Positions 26,801 to 35,689 are shown, counted from the stretch's first letter. The stretch: DNA of 64,000 nucleotides from Bacillus nitratireducens (GCF_001884135.1 NZ_MAOC01000077.1:1-64000), one strand, 5' to 3'. Notes: generated from the sequence alone by a model not told the origin. Program-made: numbers and translations.

Positions 26801-26833
26801 ATGAATCTTTGAATGACTTATGCAATGCTGCAT
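26801..26833 (-). promoter_or_regulatory. Candidate enhancer (UAS) of the glutamate dehydrogenase unit
   Basis: ATGC-AATGCT-GCAT (26820-26833) is a perfect dyad and ATGA-ATCTTT-GAAT (26801-26814) a weaker one, starts 19 bases apart, 45-75 bases upstream of the -24 element. The spacing matches the ald-patA enhancer. Confidence 0.55.
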
Positions 26834-26846
26834 GATTATCAAATAT

Positions 26847-26884
26847 AAAAAAAGACATCGGAACTTATCCGATGCCTTTTTCTT
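26847..26884 (-). terminator. Terminator of the putrescine importer gene
   Basis: GACATCGGA pairs with TCCGATGCC around ACTTA, flanked by A and T runs, so it can stop transcription from the minus-strand importer gene. Confidence 0.85.
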
Positions 26885-26885
26885 T

Positions 26886-28235
26886 TTATATTTCCTGTGC
26901 TTCTTCAAAATGCATTTGCGGAGGAGCTGAACGGAACATATTTGTAACATATAGAAGGTACCCAATTCCAATAGCAGCCCAGCAAATCCCTAGAATAAGT
27001 GAATGAATATTGAGGTTAAACCATAGTACTGCTACAGTACCAGCACCTAAAATAGGCATCACTAAGAAATTTAAACAGTCTTTTATCGTCTTATATCTTT
27101 TTTTCTTAATTACATAGTAGGAAATTACAGATAAATTAACAAATGTAAATGCAATAAGCGCTCCAAAATTAATAAGAGATGCTGCCGTTTCTAAATCAAT
27201 GAATATAGCGGAGAGTGAAATAATCCCTACAATAATAATGTTATATACTGGAGTTCGCCATCGAGGATGAATGTATCCGAATATTTTCTTCGGAATTACA
27301 TTATCTCGCCCCATTACGTATAATAATCGAGATACACTTGTATGGGAAGCTAAACCGGACGCAAGTGTCCCCATAAGGGTTCCTACTAAAAAGAAAGCTT
27401 GAAATAATTTCCCACCAACATATAGTGCAATTTCTGGAGATGCTGATTCTTGATTTTTAAATACAGCTGTATCTGGAAACATAGATTGTGTAAAATACGT
27501 AGTTGTAATGAATAAAACTCCACCAATTAAAGCAGTAAGAAAAATAGCTCGAGGAATTGTCTTCTTCGCGTTTGGTGTCTCTTCAGAAAATGTAGTTACT
27601 GCATCAAAACCTAAAAATGAAAAACAAAGAATTGTCGCACCTGCAACTAACGGTGATATTTGTATATCCGATTGAAAAAACGGCTGAATGGAAAAAACTT
27701 CTCCTGTTCCCTCTCCCGCTAATAAACCTTTTATAACTAGAAAAACAAACACGGCCATTACTAGCACTTGAAATATTACTAAAAAAGTATTGAAGTTAGC
27801 AGTAACATTCACGCTAATAATATTTATAAGTGTAATCAGTAGAATAAAACCGATGACCCATATCCAACTAGGAACACTTGGAAAAAATGCTGACAAATAA
27901 ATTCTCGTTAATAGTGCGTTCACCATCGGTAGAAACAAATAATCCAATAACGCGGACCATCCAACAAGAAATCCAAGCCTTGCACTAATTGTCTTCTGTG
28001 TATACGTATAAGCTGATCCTGCGGTAGGAAAAACCTTTACCATTTTGCCGTAGCTTGCAGCGGTAAACAACATCCCTGCTAATGCAATCAAATAAGCTCC
28101 TGGAACATGCCCACCCGTTTTTTCCGAAACAATTCCAAACGTATCAAATCCAACCATCGGTGTCATGTACCCGACCCCTAGCATAACAATTGACCACAGC
28201 CCTAATGAACGTTTTAAACCAACTACTTTTCCCAC
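26886..28235 (-). CDS. puuP: PuuP-like putrescine importer (APC superfamily)
   Basis: The 449-residue protein has twelve predicted transmembrane helices and closely follows E. coli PuuP in my recall: MTPM...FDTFGIVS near helix 1, [65 protein letters not shown] and [10 protein letters not shown]. It would import putrescine by proton symport. The start is GTG 28235, eight bases after GGGGG. It has its own sigma-54 promoter and a cre-like site, and stands beside the PatA/aldehyde dehydrogenase genes. Confidence 0.85.
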   Translation of the reverse strand: MGKVVGLKRSLGLWSIVMLGVGYMTPMVGFDTFGIVSEKTGGHVPGAYLIALAGMLFTAASYGKMVKVFPTAGSAYTYTQKTISARLGFLVGWSALLDYLFLPMVNALLTRIYLSAFFPSVPSWIWVIGFILLITLINIISVNVTANFNTFLVIFQVLVMAVFVFLVIKGLLAGEGTGEVFSIQPFFQSDIQISPLVAGATILCFSFLGFDAVTTFSEETPNAKKTIPRAIFLTALIGGVLFITTTYFTQSMFPDTAVFKNQESASPEIALYVGGKLFQAFFLVGTLMGTLASGLASHTSVSRLLYVMGRDNVIPKKIFGYIHPRWRTPVYNIIIVGIISLSAIFIDLETAASLINFGALIAFTFVNLSVISYYVIKKKRYKTIKDCLNFLVMPILGAGTVAVLWFNLNIHSLILGICWAAIGIGYLLYVTNMFRSAPPQMHFEEAQEI

Positions 28236-28290
28236 CTATCATTCCCCCTACTTTTTCTATCTAATTTCTATTTAAAAATCGACAGCAGAA

Positions 28291-28304
28291 AGGAAACGCT
28301 TTCA
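28291..28304 (-). promoter_or_regulatory. cre-like site downstream of the puuP promoter
   Basis: TGAAAGCGTTTCCT on the minus strand matches the CcpA-site core TGWAANCGNTNWCA except at two outer positions. It lies between the sigma-54 promoter and the start codon, where CcpA could block elongation. Confidence 0.5.
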
Positions 28305-28359
28305 AACGACTGTATATACCACACAATCTATTACAATTTCCTTTTGTTTTTAAATATCC

Positions 28360-28377
28360 ATGCAATTTTCGAGCCAA
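28360..28377 (-). promoter_or_regulatory. Sigma-54 promoter of puuP
   Basis: On the minus strand TTGGCTCGAAAATTGCAT matches TTGGCACG-N4-TTGCAT with one difference. It lies about 125 bases before the start codon. Confidence 0.88.
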
Positions 28378-28606
28378 TATTTCTGTAGTCAAAAAAAGCA
28401 CTCCGAAAAAGAACATATAGGTGGAATTAGGCCTCACTTCTTATCATTTTTTATTCATTTTGACATAAGTTATTCAATCTCTCATACTGCTAAATAAATA
28501 AAAACAGAACTTTAATCCGTTTTTTATTTTCACTTCCGCATAAATTATACTTTTACGAGATAAAAATATTTTCATGAAATAATAACATTATGTAAACCAT
28601 TCATAT
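28378..28606. other. Intergenic region upstream of the puuP promoter
   Basis: No gene is seen in this AT-rich stretch between puuP and nrdF. It contains ATGC-GGAAGT-GAAA on the minus strand (28538-28551), a one-to-two-mismatch form of the enhancer dyad, about 170 bases upstream of the -24 element. A second site 19 bases away is poor. Confidence 0.35.
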
Positions 28607-28646
28607 AAAAAAAAGCTGTCTTTTCTATAAAGACAGCTTTTTTTTA
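28607..28646 (-). terminator. Terminator of nrdIEF
   Basis: AAAAGCTGTCTTT pairs with AAAGACAGCTTTT around TCTAT, with long A and T runs on both sides, just after the nrdF stop codon. Confidence 0.9.
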
Positions 28647-28654
28647 ACACTATA

Positions 28655-29623
28655 TTAAAAATTGAATACGAAGTCATCGTCAGCTAACTTTTCAACGTTC
28701 GTTGCTTTTACGTAACCATTTCCTTTTACAGAGAAGAAATCATGGTTTTTCGTATCTGTACGTAAACCGTTTAAAACGATTGGGTTAATTTCTTCTTCTT
28801 CAAACTTCGGCTCAAGCCCTAAGTTCATAAGTCCTTTATTCGCATTGTAACGAACGAAACGATTTACATCTTCTACAAGACCGATAGAAGTATAAATTTC
28901 TTCTGTGTATGCCATTTCAATTTCATATAGTTCCATTAATAATTCTTGCGTTTCTTTTTGCACTTCTTGTTGATCTTCTGCAGAAAGTTCTGCGAAGAGT
29001 TGTTGTGCTAAAATACCGACGAATACGCCGTGAATTGACTCATCACGAATGATTAGGTTAATAATCTCACCACTTGCTGTCAGTTTACCTTGACCAGCTA
29101 AGTAAAGTGGATAGAAGAATCCACTATAGAATAAGTAACTTTCTAAGAATACGCTTGCTACCATTGCCATGTATAACTCTTTTTTCGTTACTTCAGGCTT
29201 TAATAGACGACGGTAGTAACGAGTAATAATACCAGCCTTTTTCTCAAGTAATGGATGGTTATCTACCCATTCAAAAATATCATCAATTTCTTCTTCAGTA
29301 GCTAGCGTTGTGAAAATATGACTGTAACTCTTCGCATGCACTTCTTCCATAGCACCCATGAAAGCTAATACACTTTTCGCTTGTAAATTTTCAAGATGAA
29401 CAAGTACAAGTGGCATCCCTTCGCCGCCTTGTTTCGTATCTAAAAGTGTTAAACCACCTAATACACGCTTATAAGCAACCTGCTCTTCTCTTGATAATTG
29501 TGCCCAAGTATTTTTGTCAGAAGATACCGCGATTTCTTCTTCTGTCCAAAACTGAGCGATGTTTTGCTTCCAAAACATTAAACTAAAATCGTCTTCCTTT
29601 TTGTTCCAGTTTACCGCACGCAT
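28655..29623 (-). CDS. nrdF: Class Ib ribonucleotide reductase small subunit NrdF
   Basis: The 322-residue protein houses the dimetal-tyrosyl cofactor. Metal ligands lie in EEVHAKSYSHIF (Glu and His), in FLESYLFYSGFF, and in RDESIHGVFVG (Glu and His); the radical Tyr lies in the HAKSYSH segment. The C-terminus DDFVFNF is the docking tail for NrdE. Together with NrdE and NrdI it makes deoxyribonucleotides aerobically. ATG 29623 follows AGAAGGGG. Last gene of the operon. Confidence 0.95.
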   Translation of the reverse strand: MRAVNWNKKEDDFSLMFWKQNIAQFWTEEEIAVSSDKNTWAQLSREEQVAYKRVLGGLTLLDTKQGGEGMPLVLVHLENLQAKSVLAFMGAMEEVHAKSYSHIFTTLATEEEIDDIFEWVDNHPLLEKKAGIITRYYRRLLKPEVTKKELYMAMVASVFLESYLFYSGFFYPLYLAGQGKLTASGEIINLIIRDESIHGVFVGILAQQLFAELSAEDQQEVQKETQELLMELYEIEMAYTEEIYTSIGLVEDVNRFVRYNANKGLMNLGLEPKFEEEEINPIVLNGLRTDTKNHDFFSVKGNGYVKATNVEKLADDDFVFNF

Positions 29624-29669
29624 TCAATCGCCCCTTCTCTAAATAAACATGAAAAATTGATAACTAAGC

Positions 29670-29698
29670 ATGAGCAGGGTTCAGAAAACCCTGCTCAT
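29670..29698 (-). other. Strong hairpin between nrdE and nrdF
   Basis: A 12-base-pair perfect stem ATGAGCAGGGTT/AACCCTGCTCAT with a five-base loop and no T run lies within the operon. It could be an RNA-processing or stability element rather than a terminator. Confidence 0.6.
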
Positions 29699-29716
29699 CA
29701 TGTCACACTTTTTATA

Positions 29717-30673
29717 TTAAACAGTACAAGCCACGCACTCTTCCACGCTTAATTTACGTGTTCTCGTATAATAAAGACTCTTCAAGCCTTTTTTATGTGC
29801 ATAAATGTAGTAACGTGCTAACTCACGTGTTGAAATATCACTATTAACGTAAAGAATCGTACTAATTCCCTGGTCAATATGCTCTTGAATTTCTGCGATT
29901 AAATCAATTAATTTAAACTGATTCATGTCGTAAGAAGATTTATAGTACCAGAACGTATCTTTTGATAAATATGGCATTGGATAATATGTTGTCGCATTCG
30001 CATACGTTCTTGATTCAATTTGACTTACGATCGGCATTACGCTTGAAGTTGCATTTTGAACGTAACTGATAGATTGTGTAGGTGCGATAGCAAGACGATA
30101 TGAATTATATAATCCATTCTTCTTCACTTGCTCTTTTAAACTTGTCCAATCTTCTTTTGTTGGAATATGAATTCCTTCAAATAGTTGCTGAACTTTCTCA
30201 GTTACCGGGCTGTAATCTGTCGTTTCATACTTTTCAAAGTATGTGCCGTTCGCATAATCAGACTTATCGAAGTCTTTAAATGTTTCGCCTTTTTCTTTAG
30301 CGATTTCCATACTTTTCTCAATCGAGTAGTAATTTAACATCATAAAGAATGTACGAGCGAACTCTTTCGCTTCTGCACTTTCATATGCGATTTTATTTTT
30401 TGATAAATATCCGTGTAAATTCATTGCTCCAAGTCCAACTGAATGAAGCTCATCATTTGCTTTTTTCACAGTTGGCGCATTCGGAATGATCGTCATATCA
30501 GAAACTGCTGTTAAAGCTTCCATTCCCGCATGAACTGCTTCACGAATTTCTTTATTTTCCATTACATTTACGATATTTAACGATCCTAAGTTACAGTTAA
30601 TATCACGACGGATAATGTCATCTGTACCGTAATCATTTATTTCAGAAGTTTCTTGAAGCTGGAAGATTTCTGT
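29717..30673 (-). CDS. nrdE: NrdE ribonucleotide reductase large subunit, exon 2
   Basis: This is the C-terminal 318 codons of nrdE. Reading joins exon 1 (...MSNLC) to TEIFQLQETS here, in phase 0. It contains INCNLGSLNI with the second active-site Cys, PNAP, GLGAMNLHGYL and the C-terminal redox pair EECVACTV that receives electrons from the NrdH-type donor. The frame could be called from ATG 30562, but that would omit conserved coding sequence. The joined product is 694 residues, the length expected for class Ib NrdE. Confidence 0.92.
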   Translation of the reverse strand, partial: TEIFQLQETSEINDYGTDDIIRRDINCNLGSLNIVNVMENKEIREAVHAGMEALTAVSDMTIIPNAPTVKKANDELHSVGLGAMNLHGYLSKNKIAYESAEAKEFARTFFMMLNYYSIEKSMEIAKEKGETFKDFDKSDYANGTYFEKYETTDYSPVTEKVQQLFEGIHIPTKEDWTSLKEQVKKNGLYNSYRLAIAPTQSISYVQNATSSVMPIVSQIESRTYANATTYYPMPYLSKDTFWYYKSSYDMNQFKLIDLIAEIQEHIDQGISTILYVNSDISTRELARYYIYAHKKGLKSLYYTRTRKLSVEECVACTV

Positions 30674-31049
30674 CTCGAATGTTCAACCGAGTTCGCTACT
30701 CCTCAGTCCGTTGCTCATGCAACTGCTGTATGTCACCATACAGGACAGACTATATCATCACCTACAGCATTACCTGGTTAGGTGCTCCGCTTTTCGAACG
30801 CCAATCGCTTGCGCTCTACTCCCAAATGGGATAGTCGTTAGGCTTTTACTTATCTTAATCTTTCAGAAAGTCTCTTATTACTTTATGTTGTCCGATAACT
30901 CTGCTATACAAAATAATAAGATACATTCTGAACTTTTATATTTTCATTCTAAGATAAGATTTAGCACGGTAGGTTACCTCAAACTTGAGGCTTTCCCCGT
31001 TTAACGGAGTGTTCGACTAGCATTTCTACTAGAAGGTGCTACATATTTA
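30674..31049 (-). ncRNA. Group I intron in nrdE (376 nt, no homing endonuclease)
   Basis: The intron interrupts nrdE after a U (end of the TGT Cys codon) and ends with G before ACA, as group I introns do. GACTAT (revcomp of 30831-30836) pairs with ATAGTC (revcomp of 30748-30753), fitting P7, the second strand lying in the conserved GATATAGTC context. GUGU at the 5' exon end can pair with GCAC shortly inside the intron with the U-G wobble at the splice site (P1). There is no ORF of size for a homing endonuclease. Exon joining restores the NrdE active-site sequence SNLC-TEI. Confidence 0.88.
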
Positions 31050-32177
31050 ACACAAGTTCGACATCTTCACAGTTCCAATATCCTTCAATGGATGCTGGTT
31101 ATTTGCATTTGATTTAAACATTAAGTATGGGTAACCAGACTCAAGCTGGATCATAGCGATTTTAATCAGCATATCACGTGCACTAATATCTAGTGGCTTC
31201 TTCTTCACTTTCGGATTACTCATTAATTCATCGTACATTTCATCAATATCTATATCATCTAAATGTTTTCCGTACTCTTTAAATACTGTATAAGGCGCGA
31301 AAACATGGAAAGGTTCGTTTTTCTCAGCAAGTTCAAAGAACTTACTTGGAACGATAATTCCGATTGATAGAGACTGAATACGGCTCTTCTCATCGGCATT
31401 TATTTTTTTTGTATCAAGGAATTCAATAATATCCCAATGGAAAATGTTTAAGTATACAGCGCCGGCACCTTTTCGTTGGCCAAGTTGATTCGCATATGAA
31501 AACGAATCTTCAAGCAATTTCATAACAGGTACTACACCACTTGCGGCGTTATCAATGCCTTTAATTTGCTCACCACGTGCGCGTAGCTTAGATAAGTTTA
31601 AAGCTACTCCACCACCGATTTTCGATAATTGCATTGCAGTATTAATGTTAAAGCCAATTGAATTTAAGCTATCGTCCATCTCTAACAAGAAACAAGACAC
31701 CATTTCTCCTCTTCTGCTTCTTCCCGCATTTAAAAAGGTTGGTGTCGCTGGTTGGTAGTTTTGTTTTACAATCATGCTTGCGAAGTGGTTTGCCTTCGCA
31801 ACATCACCGCGTCCTAAGTATAATGACACAATTGCTACACGATCTTCATAGCTTTCTAAGTATTGTTTTTGATCATTCGTTTTTAACGCATAATCTTTAT
31901 AGAACTTAGATGCTGCCATATAAGATTGGAACTCGAAGTTTTCACCATAAGCGATGTTATATACTCCCTCTACTTCCTCCAAGCTATACTCGTCCAGAAC
32001 GTTGTAATAGTAATCGTGTTCTTTCATATACTCCATTCGCTCTGCCACGCTATTAAAAGGAACGGTATTCTCTCTAGCTTCTTCCATAAAGACTTCTAAC
32101 GCCTCTTTATCTTTATGAAGCTGATAAAAACCGTCCTGCATTTGCGTGATTTCATTATTCAGTTCAATGTGTCGCAA
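31050..32177 (-). CDS. nrdE: NrdE ribonucleotide reductase large subunit, exon 1
   Basis: These 376 codons encode the N-terminal half of the catalytic subunit, including QPATPTFLNAGRSRRGEMVSCFLL (first redox Cys), the specificity region SIGFNINTAMQLSKIGGG and KGAGAVYLNIFHWD, and the end MSNLC, whose Cys is the thiyl-radical residue. The exon stops exactly after that codon at the intron, where an in-frame TAA follows. Start TTG at 32177 follows AAAGGGTG; it overlaps nrdI by 14 bases. Read together with exon 2. Confidence 0.93.
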
Positions 32178-32523
32178 TCTCCCGCACCCTTTCTTTAAAA
32201 TATTCTACATCATTATTTGTTCCAGATAACTCAAATTTTGATACAATAGGCACTTCATATTTAGTAGAAATTTTGTCAGCACTTGCACCGAACATGTCTC
32301 CCCAATTACGATTGCCGCTTGCAGATACGCCTTTTAATTTTTCATTATTGCGTTCTAAAAAGTCTAAAACACGTTCCGGTACATTGCCAAAACCTGTTGT
32401 ATACGTAATAAGAATAAAGTCTTCATCTAATACTAGAGCTTCATCAATTTGAACGGCCGGCATATTTAATTTGTGGATGAAACGCTTCACGTTTCCTGTC
32501 ATAGAATCATATGCAACTAACAT
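32164..32523 (-). CDS. nrdI: NrdI flavodoxin-like protein
   Basis: The 119-residue flavoprotein has the FMN loop DSMTGNVKRF (about 6-15) and the conserved TTGFGNVPERVLDFL and GNRNWGDMFGASAD segments of NrdI. It supplies the oxidant for assembling the dimanganese-tyrosyl cofactor of NrdF. First gene of nrdIEF; ATG 32523 follows GAGGGAGGG. Confidence 0.95.
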   Translation of the reverse strand: MLVAYDSMTGNVKRFIHKLNMPAVQIDEALVLDEDFILITYTTGFGNVPERVLDFLERNNEKLKGVSASGNRNWGDMFGASADKISTKYEVPIVSKFELSGTNNDVEYFKERVREIATH

Positions 32524-32573
32524 TTCCGACCCTCCCTCTCCAATATATATTCTCTGTATGTCGTTTCTTGTTT

Positions 32574-32621
32574 TCTCTATATATTGTATTACGTTTCAAA
32601 ATAAGACACAAGATATATGTA
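32574..32621 (-). promoter_or_regulatory. Pair of NrdR boxes upstream of nrdIEF
   Basis: TCTCTATATATTGTAT (32574-32589) and ACACAAGATATATGTA (32606-32621) resemble the NrdR consensus ACACWATATATWGTGT, with starts 32 bases apart, about three helical turns, the usual pairing. Repression by ATP/dATP-bound NrdR is inferred. Confidence 0.6.
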
Positions 32622-32798
32622 TAAAATCTTTATTTTTTTAACTTTTACTTTTCGACATGATCATCGTTTTTTTTCAATACAAAGACTATGAAACAACATT
32701 CTAAAACTCATGTCAATAAAGTGCTTTTCAAAAAAGTTGTCAACGCATTTAACCTCATTTTAAAAAAGTTAACAATATTTTTTGTCATAAAACAGTAA

Positions 32799-32826
32799 AT
32801 GCTGGAGGATTATATTTCTCCAGCAT
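32799..32826 (-). other. Hairpin in the nrdI upstream region
   Basis: ATGCTGGAG pairs with CTCCAGCAT (32799-32807 and 32818-32826), followed on the minus strand by a loose T-rich stretch. It lies after the terminator of the upstream gene and may be a second terminator or a leader structure. The remaining upstream region of about 480 bases contains the promoter and nothing else recognisable. Confidence 0.45.
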
Positions 32827-32831
32827 CACGC

Positions 32832-32865
32832 AAAAAAGAACAGACATTAAACGATAATCTGTTCT
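32832..32865 (-). terminator. Terminator downstream of the 104-aa gene
   Basis: AGAACAGA (32837-32844) pairs with TCTGTTCT (32858-32865); TTTTTTGCG follows on the minus strand. It is about 140 bases downstream of the stop of the gene it serves. Confidence 0.75.
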
Positions 32866-33003
32866 AAAAAACGATTACATTTATCAATTTTACTTTATTA
32901 AATATTATACATACTCTTTCGTTCCTCGTTACATACTAAAAGATAACTATTATAGAAAAAGATTATTATTATGGAACTTCAATTTTATTTATGAAAAAAA
33001 TTA

Positions 33004-33318
33004 TTACAGGTGCTCAATACGCAAAATATCTTTTATAAATATATGATGTGGATTCTCATCTTTATCGAGCATTGTACATACAGGAGCTTCTTCATCAAAG
33101 TATACGATCATTCCTTCTACGTACTGATATGTATGTTGGACTTGTACAGTTACTTTAATTTCTACAGCTTCTTCATATGCTCTTTTTATTTTCTGAAGCA
33201 TTTTTGCTGAACATTTTCGTTTCTCTGGATACATAACCATTCCCATAAACCTATTCCCAGCTCTATCTTTCCACATATAATCCCAATGTGGTAATATGCC
33301 TTGTTTAAAATCTCCCAT
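33004..33318 (-). CDS. Hypothetical protein (104 aa), possibly YolD-like
   Basis: The 104-residue protein has a helix of about 20 residues (KMLQKIKRAYEEAVEIKVT) followed by four beta strands ending YFDEEAPVCTMLDKDE and IFIKDILRIEHL. The strand pattern and closing FxDI.xIE element recall the YolD-like family, but similarity is faint. No membrane segment or catalytic motif was seen. ATG 33318 follows GGAGAG. A bcr1-like copy begins 25 bases upstream. Confidence 0.6.
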   Translation of the reverse strand: MGDFKQGILPHWDYMWKDRAGNRFMGMVMYPEKRKCSAKMLQKIKRAYEEAVEIKVTVQVQHTYQYVEGMIVYFDEEAPVCTMLDKDENPHHIFIKDILRIEHL

Positions 33319-33342
33319 AATTCTCCTCTCCTTTATCTTCTA

Positions 33343-33490
33343 TTTATCCCGCTATTTGCGGGCAGTAGGACCCCCACCCCAAAATTCAGTGAATTCAAAG
33401 AAGTTAGGTGGGAGATAACTGCCCGTAAATGCCCGATTGGTTCAACTAATAATCAGTGGGGATGCCCCCACTGTTAAAGTTTCACTTTAT
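33343..33490 (-). repeat. bcr1-like repeat, full-length copy (D), reverse orientation
   Basis: TTTAT flanks lie at 33343-33347 and 33486-33490. Between them the unit reads, on the minus strand, GTGAAACTTTAACAGTGGGG through ATTTACGGGCAG to CAAATAGCGGG. The right flank overlaps the stop codon of the 64-aa gene. Confidence 0.88.
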
Positions 33491-33681
33491 GAACGTGGTG
33501 TTTCTGAATATGTATAAATTACCTGTCCACCGCGCTGTGCGTTCCCGATAATATGTTTAAAATCTTCTCGACTTACAACAACTTCCCTGAACGTATAAAA
33601 TACATCTTTTGTCGCAACATACTCCTTTATTTCACCATTTTTCAGCTGATCCAAAATTGCATTTGCTAATTGTTTATCCAT
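33487..33681 (-). CDS. Small cytoplasmic protein (64 aa), unknown function
   Basis: ATG 33681 follows GAGAGGTG; the longer upstream frame has no site. The 64-residue product begins MDKQLANAILDQLKNGEIKE and contains EVVVSREDFKHIIGNAQRGG, probably a helix-strand-helix. The TAA stop lies within the ATAAA flank of a bcr1 copy. I do not recognise the family. Confidence 0.6.
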   Translation of the reverse strand: MDKQLANAILDQLKNGEIKEYVATKDVFYTFREVVVSREDFKHIIGNAQRGGQVIYTYSETPRS

Positions 33682-33942
33682 GTATTTCACCTCTCTGCAA
33701 TAGTTTATTTTATCGCATCTTCTATAGGTCGACAACGGTAAAATTATCCCGTTACTATTATTTAATTCACTTTCATTATTTTTATAGCTATATCACTTTA
33801 TTATATTCGTACTAAATATCATATACTAACATAGCTACTTCTCTATATCAAACTTTTTGACGCTCTGTATAACAAAGTTCCAATCCACTGTTTGTTATTT
33901 TATTTTATGCTACAATATATGCATAGAACTAGGAGGGATACT

Positions 33943-34521
33943 ATGATTCGGAAAGCAAAAAAGACAGATGCGATAGGAGTAGCACCTTTACTGTATAACG
34001 CTCTGCACGAAATTGCTGAAAAAATCACAGGTAGCACAGTTGAAGCAAAAGTGATACTAGGACTTGAAACATGGTTCGCAAAAGAAAATAATCGATTGAG
34101 CTATGAAAACTGTTTAGTGGCTGAACAAGATGGAAAGGTAGTTGGGGTTATTGTCGGTTATCACGGTAGTGACGCTGAACAACTTGATGCACCAATCGTA
34201 CACCACTTAAGAGAACTACATGACGACGAATCCATTACGTTAGAAAAAGAAGCTGAACTTGATGAGTACTATATTGACACGTTGTCAGTTTCAAATATGT
34301 ACAGTGGCCGTGGCATTGGCTCTAAATTAATCGATGCAGCTGAACTTCATGCAACTGAAAAAGGTCATGAAAAAATCGCCTTACTTGTTAATTTAGAAAA
34401 CAAACGCGCTTTTTTACTATATGAAAAACTTGGTTACAAAAAAGATAACATCGTTATGCTCGTTGGTGAACCGTATGCCCATCTAATAAAACCATTACGG
34501 TCATTAGTTTCTATATCTTAA
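33943..34521 (+). CDS. GNAT family N-acetyltransferase
   Basis: The 192-residue protein has the GNAT core: IRKAKKTDAIGVAPLL at the N-terminus, YIDTLSVSNMYSGRGIGSKLI (acetyl-CoA pyrophosphate loop GRGIGS, about 123-128) and NKRAFLLYEKLGYKKD near the C-terminus. The acetyl acceptor is unknown. I start it at ATG 33943, directly after AGGAGG. An extended -10 (TGCTACAAT, 33908-33916) precedes it. Single-gene unit. Confidence 0.85.
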   Translation: MIRKAKKTDAIGVAPLLYNALHEIAEKITGSTVEAKVILGLETWFAKENNRLSYENCLVAEQDGKVVGVIVGYHGSDAEQLDAPIVHHLRELHDDESITLEKEAELDEYYIDTLSVSNMYSGRGIGSKLIDAAELHATEKGHEKIALLVNLENKRAFLLYEKLGYKKDNIVMLVGEPYAHLIKPLRSLVSIS

Positions 34522-34554
34522 AAGGACAATTCTTTTTGCTTGTTATGTAAAGAG

Positions 34555-34583
34555 AGAGGCTGCCCAAGGGACAGCCTCTTTTA
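34555..34583 (+). terminator. Bidirectional terminator
   Basis: AGAGGCTG pairs with CAGCCTCT (34555-34562 and 34572-34579), with inner CCC/GGG pairs and TTTT after it. Lies between the acetyltransferase gene and the convergent phosphatase-like gene. Confidence 0.85.
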
Positions 34584-35183
34584 TGTTAAATTCGTATTTA
34601 ATACATTTCCATTCATCGCCTCACGAAATGTATACGTTGTACATCCCCATGGCTTCCTATGGAAAATAGGCGAACCTGACCACCCCATTGCCCTCAGTTC
34701 AGTCCCAATCATCACATTAAAATAACTATGACCTACAAGAGCAATATGTCCGTGTACGAGCGCATAGCGGTGTAACATATTAGCAGCTTTCCTTGCTCTT
34801 TCTCGTACTTCCTTATAAGACTCAACATCCTTACTATAAGCAGCTATCCATAGTGTACGTCCAATAAACATCCATACATTAGGTTTACATTTCAACCATT
34901 TTGGAGCATAAAAACCTGTCGGAATTTCAGCTTCTCTAAAAAGAGGATTTTGCACAAAAGATAAAGAATCCGTTAATTCGGTTGCTGATTGCACAGCGCG
35001 CCTCTGATTACTCGTTACGACCAATTTCGCTGTTGTAATCGCCTCAATTGTTTCAATCGGTATATGAACTTCTTTTACCATAGTTCCTAAATCATATTGC
35101 TTCATCCATTCACGAAATGAAATAATTGTCATTGGCTCTATAGTACTGTCCAAACGACCATGACGAATAAAAGAAATTCGCAT
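34581..35183 (-). CDS. Histidine phosphatase family protein
   Basis: The 200-residue protein contains the family N-terminal SFIRHGRLD (catalytic His), a second Arg in VTSNQRRAVQSA, and the C-terminal catalytic His in LVGHSYFNV (about 155). Members are phosphoglycerate mutase-like phosphatases; the substrate is unknown. I start it at ATG 35183, nine bases after GGGGAG, and not at an upstream GTG inside the site. Confidence 0.8.
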   Translation of the reverse strand: MRISFIRHGRLDSTIEPMTIISFREWMKQYDLGTMVKEVHIPIETIEAITTAKLVVTSNQRRAVQSATELTDSLSFVQNPLFREAEIPTGFYAPKWLKCKPNVWMFIGRTLWIAAYSKDVESYKEVRERARKAANMLHRYALVHGHIALVGHSYFNVMIGTELRAMGWSGSPIFHRKPWGCTTYTFREAMNGNVLNTNLT

Positions 35184-35274
35184 TCTTTCCACTCCCCATT
35201 CATCACTTACGAACTATATTATGTACTATTTCTTATTGCCATCATACCATGCATAAAAAGAAAGTTATATATCA

Positions 35275-35433
35275 TTACATATCCCCACTACTATCATGCG
35301 TTATCGATGCATGCACACCATCCAGTCCATCAAAATATGTAGTTGTTTCATGTTGACGCATTTTCTTCAACTGTATATAAGAAAATAAAAATAATAAAAT
35401 CGCTATAAAGCTCCCCACAATTTCAAACATCAT
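35275..35433 (-). CDS. Small single-pass membrane protein (52 aa)
   Basis: ATG 35433 (or 35430) follows GGGGCGG. The 52-residue product has one hydrophobic helix at the N-terminus (about 3-22) with a charged C-terminal tail (KKMRQHETTTYFDGLDG). Function and family unknown. Confidence 0.55.
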   Translation of the reverse strand: MMFEIVGSFIAILLFLFSYIQLKKMRQHETTTYFDGLDGVHASITHDSSGDM

Positions 35434-35689
35434 TTTACCGCCCCTAATTTCTCCCACCTTAGTAGGTCATTGTATCCTTTTTATTATACCCCTATATAAA
35501 GATGTATGCATTTTCATCATTCCTCTCCTAACAATATTTTTTCACATATTTTCTTACAAAAAGTGAATATTTTTTGAATTTTTACTTTGGAAACATTTAC
35601 AAATTGGTAAATATAGTTCAAAATAAGAGGAAATAAAAAAAGCCCAAATTATTCTTTTTTGGGGAAAACTGTAACAAGGAGAGTTGCTT

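Noticed and set aside
30711-31004. 97-codon plus-strand frame within nrdE
   Set aside because: It lies antisense inside the group I intron, has no ribosome binding site and no protein-like pattern.
29717-32177. nrdE as a broken gene or pair of genes
   Set aside because: Joining the two parts at TGT|ACA restores a full-length enzyme with all active-site residues; a group I intron explains the gap.
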